Notes: generated by a model from the sequence alone, not told the origin. Positions 1 to 5,794 are shown, numbered from the stretch's first letter. The stretch is DNA of 5,872 nucleotides from Syntrophomonadaceae bacterium (GCA_007122565.1 SKTJ01000057.1:1-5872), one strand, 5' to 3'. Numbers and translations are program-made.

Positions 1-157
1 AATTGAATATATATGGTGTTAATTATTGGTGTGTACTATATTAAAAAATAGGCATATTTTATTTTAGTGAAGGGAGGAGTTGGTTTTTAGTTTCAAGGGT
101 TATCCGGGGTCAAAGAATTTATAAGTATAATTAATTTTGTTGGAGGTGTTACATTTA

Positions 158-970
158 ATGGCAGTAGAAGAAAAAAAGATTTTGCTGGACAGAAAAAAGT
201 TTCTTAAAGGTGCCGGGGCCTCGTTGGCAGGCCTCGCTCTGATGGGCGGAGTGGGATCATTACTTGCCGGCTGTGATCAGGGCGGTGCAGCGGCACCAAC
301 AGGCAGTGAAAGCGCCCCGAGCTGGCCCGTTGCCTACGAAAAACTGGATCCTGACAAGGCGGAGCAGCTTGCCTATGACTCTTATCAGGCAGGCCATGGC
401 TGAGGCACTGCAGTGGCCGATGGTCTTTTCGGCCTTGCAGCAGATGAGCAGGGTTATCCCTTTAACCAGGTTCCAACCCACGCGTACTGGAGCCAGCGCG
501 GTGGTGTGGCTGGCTGGGGTTCCATCTGTGGAGCCATTACCCCGGCGGCAGTTTTTATCAGCTATGTTACCGATGAAGAAACACAAATGGAACTTGTAAA
601 CGAGCTTATGGCCTGGTATCAGCAGGCTCCCTTCCCCATCTACCAGCCTGACGGGGAGGTTCTGCAGACTGTTGCAGACTCCACCCTCTGTCACGTTTCC
701 GTGACTAAGTGGCATCATGCCAGCGGTCATGATAAACAATCTCAGGAAAAGAAATGGCGGTGCGGCGGCCTTTCTGCCGATGTGGCAAAATTTACTGTGC
801 AAATGCTTAATGACTATGCGGACGGCAAGTTTGAATCCAAGTATAAGCCTGCAGCGATTGTCGGGGAGTGCCAGTCCTGTCACAGTCCCCTGACACAGGG
901 GAAAGATAACTGTGTGATGTGCCATACTGATCCCCAGCCGGCAGATCTGCACGAACCATTCATGCCCTAA
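158..970 (+). CDS. Putative selenocysteine-containing split-Soret-type cytochrome c lipoprotein (C_GCAxxG_C_C family), TGA at 401-403 read as Sec82
   Basis: Seen: one frame runs from ATG 158 to TAA 968-970 (270 residues) with a single internal TGA at codon 82. TGGAGGTG at 141-148 is the ribosome binding site and favours ATG 158 over the in-frame TTG at 137. Residues 12-38 form an export signal: RKKFLK (a Tat-like motif with RK instead of RR), a hydrophobic stretch, then lipobox LAGC with lipidated Cys39. The redox domain holds Sec82 (GHG-U-GTAVADG), Cys124 (WGSICGA), Cys178 and Cys202, the four positions of the C_GCAxxG_C_C pattern. The C-terminus has two heme c sites, CQSCH (238-242) and CVMCH (252-256). 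Family knowledge: split-Soret cytochromes are two-heme proteins with an additional iron-sulfur centre. Inference: a membrane-anchored extracytoplasmic electron-transfer protein. Its physiological partner is unknown. Sequence on both sides of the TGA is well preserved, which argues against an old pseudogene; a recent nonsense mutation or sequencing error remains possible. Confidence 0.85.
408..440 (+). promoter_or_regulatory. Putative bacterial SECIS element directing Sec insertion at TGA 401-403
   Basis: Seen: a hairpin starts five bases after the TGA. The lower stem pairs CTGCA (408-412) with TGCAG (436-440). A G-T wobble (413/435) and a bulged T (414) follow. The upper stem pairs GGCCGA (415-420) with TCGGCC (429-434) perfectly, and the loop is TGGTCTTT (421-428). 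The loop has G in its second position, and GGTCT lies at +19 to +23 from the base after the TGA. Known, from memory: bacterial SECIS elements lie in the coding region just 3' of UGA, need a G in the first two loop bases, and in E. coli fdhF show the same GGUCU at the same distance, with a bulged U in the stem. SelB would bind the loop. The stem also encodes conserved protein residues, so part of the pairing could be incidental. Confidence 0.75.
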
Positions 971-1011
971 GGAAGCAGGAGTTTGTTTTGCCTTAAATAC
1001 GAAAATCAAAG

Positions 1012-1046
1012 AATGGCCATGGTCGTAGTGTTCGCTCATGGCCATT
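1012..1046 (+). terminator. Inverted repeat, possible weak intrinsic terminator between the cytochrome gene and hemA
   Basis: AATGGCCATG (1012-1021) and CATGGCCATT (1037-1046) are perfect 10-bp inverted arms around a 15-base loop. The sequence after the second arm, TTATTTATGTTCTT, is T-rich but broken by other bases, so termination may be partial. The position 41 bases after the cytochrome stop and 38 before the hemA start suits a terminator. Each arm contains the self-palindromic octamer ATGGCCAT, repeated 25 bases apart, so a double operator is an alternative. Confidence 0.5.
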
Positions 1047-1084
1047 ATTTATGTTCTTACAAGAAACAGGGAGTGTTCTCATAA

Positions 1085-2431
1085 GTGGAAATCATTGCGC
1101 TGGGCATCAACCACATGACAGCCCCGGTGGAAATCAGGGAAAAAATTGTTTTTACGGAAAACCAGCTAGAAGGGGCTTTAACTGATCTGTTGCAGGATAG
1201 CTTCTTAAAAGAATGTGTTGTGTTGTCTACGTGCAACAGGACAGAGATTTATGCCGTAACCCCCGATCCCGGTGAGGGCAGAGAAGCTGTCTTGAGTTCA
1301 ATCAGGAAACTTAAATGCATAGACCGGGATGCATTGCAAAGCTGCGTTTACTATTACCGTTTCGGGGAAGCTGTGGAGCACCTTCTCAGGGTGGCGGCAG
1401 GGCTGGATTCTATGATTTTAGGGGAAACCCAGATTTTGGGTCAGGTTAAAAATGCTTATGAACAGGCTGATGCTTGTAATGCCGTGGGCAAGATATTGCA
1501 TAGTCTGTTCCGCCAGGCCCTTATTTGCGGTAAAAGAGTACATTCGGAAACGAAAATCAACGAGAATGCTGCTTCTGTAAGCTATGCGGCAGTGGAACTG
1601 GCCAAAAGTATTTTTGGCCGGCTTGTCAATCGCAGTATACTCCTCATCAGTGCCGGGAAAATGAGTGAACTGACCCTGCGCCATTTATATGCGCAGGGGG
1701 CCAGTGAGGTTATGGTTACAAACCGTACACGGGAGAGAGCGGAGGAGATTGCCTGCTCTTATGGCGGTAAAGCCCTGGATTATGCACGGATTGAAGAAGG
1801 TATCAGTAAGGTGGATATCGTCATCACGTCCACCGGCGCGCCCCATTTCATCATTACCCGGGCACAAATGGCCCGCATTATGCGCACGCGCAAAAACCGT
1901 CCTCTTTTTATTATTGATATTGCTGTACCCCGTGATATTGACCCTGCTGTAAACGAACTGCCAAACGTCTATCTTTATGATATTGACGATCTCCAGGGAG
2001 TTGTGGATTCCAATATGAAAAGTCGGGAAAGAGAGGCCGGGAGGGCCGGTGTGATCATTGCTGAAGAGGCAGCGGAATTTCAGACCTGGTTTAAAACGCT
2101 GGACGTGATTCCCCTGATCGCGGCCCTGCGGAAAAAAGCTGAGGCCATACGCAAGGAGGAGCTGCAAAGACATTTGAGCAGCAAGCTGGGAAAGCTCGAT
2201 CCGAAAGAACAAAAGGCTGTGGATAACCTCACCAAAAGTATTATCAACAGGATTTTAAGAGACCCGGTGCTTCGTATCAAGGAGTTTGCCATCGAAGAAA
2301 GTAGTGAAGTTTATGTTGATTCCCTATGCCGACTTTTTGAGTTGGAGGGTGAGCTTTACGCAGAAGAAACAACCCCAGATTCTGCTTCCCATGCTGTGGC
2401 ACAAAAGAAAGCAGGTAGAAAGGTTTTTTAA
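1085..2431 (+). CDS. hemA: Glutamyl-tRNA reductase
   Basis: Catalyses NADPH-dependent reduction of glutamyl-tRNA to glutamate-1-semialdehyde, the first committed step of C5-pathway tetrapyrrole synthesis in the cytoplasm. The 448-residue product has the usual length. The N-terminal catalytic domain shows GINHMTAPVEIRE (7-19), the STCNRTE motif with nucleophile Cys50, and GLDSMILGETQILGQVK (106-122), including Ser109, Glu114 and Gln120. The NADPH domain begins near residue 184, and a helical dimerisation domain follows after about residue 330. The glycine-rich nucleotide loop reads ISAGKMSE (188-195), with Ser189 where GAG is usual; this is one base away from glycine. Start GTG 1085 is supported by AGGGAG at 1068-1073 and by alignment of the family N-terminus. 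The next gene begins immediately after the TAA, so the two are co-transcribed and probably translationally coupled. Confidence 0.97.
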   Translation: MEIIALGINHMTAPVEIREKIVFTENQLEGALTDLLQDSFLKECVVLSTCNRTEIYAVTPDPGEGREAVLSSIRKLKCIDRDALQSCVYYYRFGEAVEHLLRVAAGLDSMILGETQILGQVKNAYEQADACNAVGKILHSLFRQALICGKRVHSETKINENAASVSYAAVELAKSIFGRLVNRSILLISAGKMSELTLRHLYAQGASEVMVTNRTRERAEEIACSYGGKALDYARIEEGISKVDIVITSTGAPHFIITRAQMARIMRTRKNRPLFIIDIAVPRDIDPAVNELPNVYLYDIDDLQGVVDSNMKSREREAGRAGVIIAEEAAEFQTWFKTLDVIPLIAALRKKAEAIRKEELQRHLSSKLGKLDPKEQKAVDNLTKSIINRILRDPVLRIKEFAIEESSEVYVDSLCRLFELEGELYAEETTPDSASHAVAQKKAGRKVF

Positions 2432-3268
2432 ATGGCAAACCTTTATGTGGCAATCTACTCTTTTACCCTTAGTTTATATATGCTTGCATCCTTGCTGTAC
2501 TATCTGGACTTTAAAGATGATGGTGCAGGTAAAAGATTGCTTTTTTATGCAGGCCTGAGCCTGAAAGGAGCTTTTGCAGGCTTGAGCATGCTTATGCTTG
2601 TGCGCCTTTTAGCTTATCGCTACTTCCCTGCCTATACCTTTTATGAGACGCTCCTTCTCCTGACCTTTTCCGCGTCATTGATCCTGATTGTCCTCCAAGC
2701 CTCCCACCACCGCTTTCGGCAAATTTTATTCTTTACGCTTCCCCTGGTTACTTTTTTCCTCTTTTTAGCCGGGTTTTTCCCCTGGGAAGGGGTGGAACTG
2801 CTGCCGGAGTTGAGAAGCTTCTGGCCATTTTTGCATATTTTTACTATTATTGGTGCATATGCGATCATGTCCGTAGCTTTTATGGCTTCCCTTATGTACT
2901 TATCAATGGATTATTTACTGAAAAAGAAAAGGCGTCTTTACTTCATGGAGCGCATGCCTTCCCTTAATACCCTGGATAATCTTAACTATATTCTGGTTAT
3001 GATTGGTTTTGCCCTGCTGACGCTCAGTTTCATGCTAGGCGCTTTTTGGGCTGACCGTGTGTGGGGGAGTATGTGGGACTGGGAGCCCAAACAAACTTTT
3101 GCTTTGGTTACCTGGATTGTTTATGCCACTTATCTTTATTTCAGAATTATGTCCGGTTGGCGGGGTAAGAGTATCAGCCTATTAAACATTACCGGTTTTA
3201 TTACGATCATTTTTAACTATTTCGTGATCCGTTTTATCTTCAGCAGCAACTTTCATGTCTTTTTTTAG
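2432..3268 (+). CDS. ccsA: CcsA/HemX-family membrane protein (cytochrome c assembly / heme handling)
   Basis: A polytopic membrane protein of 278 residues with about eight hydrophobic helices (near 3-26, 38-60, 68-90, 97-115, 131-157, 184-206, 221-240, 250-270). The family signature is the tryptophan-rich WGSMWDWEP (211-219), matching the WGxxWxWDP heme-handling motif with Glu218 replacing Asp. Flanking histidines His135 and His275 sit where the external heme ligands of CcsA lie. The family's YLHxR histidine in the helix after the WWD motif is Tyr236 here (YLYFR). ATG 2432 directly abuts the hemA TAA. In Bacillus, hemX, a CcsA-like protein of nearly the same length, also follows hemA and affects HemA levels. 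The length and missing histidine suit a HemX-like role. The cytochrome c gene upstream suits a maturation role (System II heme delivery to CXXCH sites). The sequence does not decide between these. Confidence 0.88.
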   Translation: MANLYVAIYSFTLSLYMLASLLYYLDFKDDGAGKRLLFYAGLSLKGAFAGLSMLMLVRLLAYRYFPAYTFYETLLLLTFSASLILIVLQASHHRFRQILFFTLPLVTFFLFLAGFFPWEGVELLPELRSFWPFLHIFTIIGAYAIMSVAFMASLMYLSMDYLLKKKRRLYFMERMPSLNTLDNLNYILVMIGFALLTLSFMLGAFWADRVWGSMWDWEPKQTFALVTWIVYATYLYFRIMSGWRGKSISLLNITGFITIIFNYFVIRFIFSSNFHVFF

Positions 3269-3285
3269 CTTTACAACAGAAAAAA

Positions 3286-3294
3286 TGCTATAAT
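3286..3294 (+). promoter_or_regulatory. Extended -10 promoter for the nirJ1-nirJ2 operon
   Basis: TGCTATAAT is a perfect TGnTATAAT extended -10 element lying 18 bases after the preceding stop. TTTACA at 3270-3275 resembles a -35 box, but its 13-base spacing is too short, so recognition would rest on the extended -10. Transcription would start near 3300 and leave a leader of roughly 85 bases before nirJ1. This suggests the radical-SAM genes can be expressed separately from hemA. Confidence 0.6.
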
Positions 3295-3340
3295 TTTGGC
3301 TGTGAGTGTTTCGGGAAGAATTTTTCGTGCAATATCAGCC

Positions 3341-3361
3341 CGCGTAATATTGATTACTGCG
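3341..3361 (+). promoter_or_regulatory. Leader hairpin upstream of the nirJ1 ribosome binding site
   Basis: CGCGTAAT (3341-3348) pairs with ATTACTGCG (3353-3361) around the tetraloop ATTG, giving eight base pairs with one bulged T. It ends about ten bases before the AAAAGGAGAG ribosome binding site (3371-3380). A competing pairing, CAATAT (3330-3335) with ATATTG (3347-3352), overlaps it, so two alternative folds are possible. There is no T-run, so it is not a terminator. I recognise no known riboswitch class. Confidence 0.35.
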
Positions 3362-3386
3362 TAAATTAATAAAAGGAGAGAAAATA

Positions 3387-4556
3387 TTGATCAGTGTGAC
3401 TAAACTGCTCCTCGGGTCTGATTACTATGGTGATAAACTCCGTTACAATACAGATGCCCGTGGGAATATACACGGAACTTCCAATGGTTTTGGTCCAGTG
3501 GTGGTTTGGAACTGCACAAAAAGCTGTAATTTGAAATGTGTTCACTGCTATATGGATTCTGAAAATAAGCCGTATGCAGGTGAACTGACAACTCAGGAAG
3601 CCAAACGATTTATTGATCAGCTGGCGGACTTTAATGTTCCCGTGCTTCTTTTTTCCGGTGGTGAACCGCTCATGCGCAGGGATTTTTTTGACCTGGTGCA
3701 ATATACGGTGAATAAAGGTATTAGAGCCACCATATCCACCAACGGTACCCTTATTGATAAGTCTACAGCACGGGACATTAAAAAAGCGGGAGTAGGTTAT
3801 GTAGGGGTCAGTCTGGATGGTATGGGGGATAATAACGATCGGTTCCGCCGAAAAAAAGGAGCCTTTGATGATGCTGTGCAAGGTATTCGCAACTGCCTTG
3901 ATATTGACCAGCGAGTGGGGCTGCGCTTTACCATTAACCGTTACAATTACAATGATTTAAATAATATACTTGACTTTACCGAATCAGAAAATATTCCCCG
4001 CATCTGCTTCTATCACCTCGTTTATTCAGGACGGGGTTCTGAAATGATGAAAGAGGATGTAACAGCGGAAGAATCGCGGGCAGCCATGGAGTTGATCATA
4101 GAGCGCACACTTGATTTCCAGCGTCGCGGTAAAGAAAAAGAGATTCTCATGGTGGACAACCACGCTGACGGCCCTTATATTTATCTCTATTTTAAGCAAA
4201 AAGAACCGGAGCGAGCAAAAAGGATTAAGGCGCTCTTACAGACTAACGGCGGGAACCGCACGGGTATGGCGATTGGTCAGGTAGACAGCTTTGGCAATGT
4301 TCATCCTGACCAGTTTACCCAGAATTATTCCTTTGGCAATGTGCGGAAGCGGAAGTTCGGCGACATCTGGACCGATTGCTCTCACCCAATATTAGCAGGC
4401 CTGAAAGACAGAAAGCCGCTCCTTAAGGGCCGCTGTGCAAGCTGCAAGTGGCTTGATATGTGTAACGGCAACTTCCGGGCACGGGCCGAAGCAGCCACAG
4501 GGGATTTCTGGGAATCGGACCCCGCCTGCTACCTTACAGATGGGGAAATAGCTTAA
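3387..4556 (+). CDS. nirJ1: Radical SAM heme-biosynthesis protein NirJ1 (AhbC-like)
   Basis: A cytoplasmic radical SAM enzyme of 389 residues. The CxxxCxxC site is Cys47, Cys51 and Cys54 (CNLKCVHC), ligating the SAM-cleaving [4Fe-4S] cluster. SGGEP (90-94) is the SAM-binding motif. A C-terminal SPASM-type domain carries Cys350, Cys353, Cys359 and Cys381 (CASCKWLDMC, then DPACYLTD) for an auxiliary cluster. Other family-typical stretches are GPVVVWNCTK (36-45), NPxxFT-like HPDQFTQNYSFGN, and SHPILAGLKDRKPLLKGRC. Family knowledge: AhbC removes acetate side chains from didecarboxysiroheme to give Fe-coproporphyrin III; the NirJ1 subgroup of Firmicutes is thought to act in the same pathway, but its exact reaction is less certain. 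TTG 3387 is the start because AAAAGGAGAG lies at 3371-3380 and the N-terminus ISVTKLLLGSDYYGD matches the family. It has its own promoter at 3286-3294 and lies 121 bases before nirJ2. Confidence 0.93.
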   Translation: MISVTKLLLGSDYYGDKLRYNTDARGNIHGTSNGFGPVVVWNCTKSCNLKCVHCYMDSENKPYAGELTTQEAKRFIDQLADFNVPVLLFSGGEPLMRRDFFDLVQYTVNKGIRATISTNGTLIDKSTARDIKKAGVGYVGVSLDGMGDNNDRFRRKKGAFDDAVQGIRNCLDIDQRVGLRFTINRYNYNDLNNILDFTESENIPRICFYHLVYSGRGSEMMKEDVTAEESRAAMELIIERTLDFQRRGKEKEILMVDNHADGPYIYLYFKQKEPERAKRIKALLQTNGGNRTGMAIGQVDSFGNVHPDQFTQNYSFGNVRKRKFGDIWTDCSHPILAGLKDRKPLLKGRCASCKWLDMCNGNFRARAEAATGDFWESDPACYLTDGEIA

Positions 4557-4677
4557 GAGTCAGACAGTTGGATAGTCTTTCCATGAAGCGAGCTGGTCCA
4601 GATATGATTATACCTACCATGCCAAGGATGCTGCCCGTTGGTTAAGGGAAGAAGAAGGAGGAGGAGGAGGAGTATAA
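4557..4677 (+). other. nirJ1-nirJ2 spacer with a coding-like but start-less reading frame
   Basis: Between the two radical-SAM genes, one frame is open from the TAG at 4573-4575 to the TAA at 4675-4677 (33 codons). It reads like protein: SFHEASWSRYDYTYH, then AKDAARWLREEE, five glycines from the GGA repeat, and a final valine. There is no ATG, GTG or TTG in this frame, so it cannot be translated independently. The adjacent frame is open from TTG 4568 to a TAA at 4643-4645 with ATG codons at 4583, 4604, 4619 and 4628. A single frameshift could join the two. It may be the remnant of a small gene or simply an untranslated spacer. I do not recognise a family. Confidence 0.3.
4651..4672 (+). repeat. 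GAA/GGA trinucleotide tract serving as the nirJ2 ribosome binding site
   Basis: GAAGAA is followed by five tandem GGA units and a final G, giving a 22-base all-purine tract with several overlapping GGAGG Shine-Dalgarno cores. The last GGAG (4669-4672) lies five bases (TATAA) before GTG 4678. An in-frame TAA (4675-4677) sits directly before the start. Tandem 3-base units can change number by slippage, which would alter how many Shine-Dalgarno registers are available. Confidence 0.7.
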
Positions 4678-5679
4678 GTGATTATATCCTGGAATACTAC
4701 CTGGGAATGCCATCTAAACTGTAAACATTGCTACCGCGACGCCGGGGCCAAACGGGAAGACGAACTCTCCACCGCGGAAGGGAAGAAGCTGATCGAAGAA
4801 ATTGCCCGGGCCGGGTTTAAATTGCTAATTTTAAGTGGGGGAGAGCCCCTGTTGCGGGAGGATATTTTTGAGCTCACCGCATGGGCACGGGATCTGGGGC
4901 TGCGCCCTGTTTTCGGCACCACGGGAACTACGATTACTGATCATGTGGCCCGGCAATTAAAAGAAGCAGGAGCTGCTTGTATGGGGATCAGCCTGGACAG
5001 CGGGGCAGCACCGCTGCATGATGAGTTCCGCCGGGTGCCCGGTTCCTTTGATGATGCCTTGCGGGGGATGGAAGCCTGCCGCGCTGCAGACCTGCTATTT
5101 CAGGTGCATACCACGATCGTGGAACAAAATTACCATGAATTTGAAAAGATTACCGACCTTGCCATAAAAATGGGTGCTGCTGCCCATCATGTTTTTTTCC
5201 TCGTTCCCACGGGGCGGGGCAAAAACATTGAAGAAGAATCGCTCCGCGAAAAGCAATACGAGCAACTGTTGCACCGTATCTTAAAAAAGCAAAAAGAAGT
5301 GGATATAGAAATAAAACCTACCTGTGCCCCCCAGTTTATGCGAATTGCGGCTCAGATGGATATGCCCATGCGTTTTACGCGTGGCTGTCTGGCGGGAACG
5401 GCCTACTGCTGCATTCTTCCCGACGGGATCGTGCACCCCTGTCCGTACCTGCCCCTGGAAGTGGCCAATGTGCGCACCCAACCCTTTGACCGTATCTGGA
5501 AAGAAGCGGAAGTTTTCCAGGTACTAAGGCGTGACGAGCTCGGGGGTAAATGTGGCGAATGTAAATATAAGTCTGTTTGTGGCGGCTGTCGTGCCAGGGC
5601 TTTTTATTACACGGACAAAGATTACATGGCAGAGGATCCCTGGTGTCTTTACCGGGGGGGAGCGGGCTTTGGCGGATAA
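4678..5679 (+). CDS. nirJ2: Radical SAM heme-biosynthesis protein NirJ2 (AhbD-like)
   Basis: A cytoplasmic radical SAM/SPASM enzyme of 333 residues. It opens with IISWNTTWECHLNCKHCYRD, containing the CxxxCxxC site Cys11, Cys15 and Cys18, and SGGEP (53-57) for SAM binding. The C-terminal domain is rich in cysteine: Cys237, Cys255, Cys292, Cys295, Cys301, Cys304 and Cys323 (CGECKYKSVCGGC, then EDPWC), consistent with an auxiliary [4Fe-4S] cluster and possibly a second. Family knowledge: AhbD oxidatively decarboxylates the two propionates of Fe-coproporphyrin III to the vinyl groups of heme. NirJ2 is its close relative and co-occurs with NirJ1, but I cannot prove identical chemistry. GTG 4678 is forced by an in-frame TAA immediately upstream and by the GGA-rich ribosome binding site. 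The next short frame overlaps its last 11 bases, indicating translational coupling. Confidence 0.93.
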   Translation: MIISWNTTWECHLNCKHCYRDAGAKREDELSTAEGKKLIEEIARAGFKLLILSGGEPLLREDIFELTAWARDLGLRPVFGTTGTTITDHVARQLKEAGAACMGISLDSGAAPLHDEFRRVPGSFDDALRGMEACRAADLLFQVHTTIVEQNYHEFEKITDLAIKMGAAAHHVFFLVPTGRGKNIEEESLREKQYEQLLHRILKKQKEVDIEIKPTCAPQFMRIAAQMDMPMRFTRGCLAGTAYCCILPDGIVHPCPYLPLEVANVRTQPFDRIWKEAEVFQVLRRDELGGKCGECKYKSVCGGCRARAFYYTDKDYMAEDPWCLYRGGAGFGG

Positions 5680-5794
5680 GCAGAATAATCTTTCTGAACT
5701 GGATAAAAAGATTCTCATTGCTGTGAATATAAAAAAGTCAGCATGGAATATTATCAGGCAGATGAGTTGTAAGTCAGTCAACAAGAAAACGTAG
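5669..5794 (+). pseudogene. Truncated AhbA/NirD-like (siroheme decarboxylase) remnant
   Basis: A TTG start at 5669 overlaps the nirJ2 end by 11 bases and follows a GGGGGGAG purine run, as expected for a coupled downstream gene. The first 16 codons read LADKQNNLSELDKKIL; LSELDKKIL is the typical opening of the Lrp/AsnC-like helix-turn-helix in AhbA/NirD siroheme decarboxylases, and ahbA commonly follows nirJ2. After that the sequence (IAVNIKKSAWNIIRQMS and on) no longer resembles the family, which normally continues with a P-L-x-x-R-P-F-like stretch. The frame stops at TAG 5792-5794 after only 41 codons, against roughly 150 for an intact protein. Neither other forward frame continues the family sequence. 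Likely an ahbA truncated by deletion or rearrangement. A chance resemblance over so short a stretch cannot be excluded. Confidence 0.45.

Noticed and set aside
80..124. Fourteen-codon leader peptide from TTG 80
   Set aside because: The start abuts the Shine-Dalgarno run with almost no spacing and the peptide has no recognisable attenuation-type codons.
126..131. TATAAT as a -10 box for the cytochrome gene
   Set aside because: A good -10 match, but no -35 sequence lies at 16-18 bases (TCCGGG region) and there is no TG extension; in an AT-rich stretch this can occur by chance.
413..970. Separate cytochrome gene starting at GTG 413
   Set aside because: It would lack an export signal although it carries heme c sites, GTG 413 has no ribosome binding site, and it lies in the same frame as the signal-bearing upstream part, divided only by the TGA.
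260..1045. Long open frame on the minus strand opposite the cytochrome gene
   Set aside because: It is the antisense shadow of the cytochrome coding region; the plus strand has clear family motifs, and the minus product shows none.
1685..2212. Minus-strand open frame within hemA
   Set aside because: It lies entirely inside a well-supported hemA and has no recognisable protein features.
3366..3881. Minus-strand open frame opposite the start of nirJ1
   Set aside because: Shadow of nirJ1, with no ribosome binding site or family motif; nirJ1 has radical SAM motifs in the same span.
5774..5776. TGA at the end of the minus-strand membrane protein as a second selenocysteine codon
   Set aside because: The continuation in frame is only about 11 codons before another stop and has no redox motif or SECIS-like hairpin that I can see, so it is an ordinary stop.
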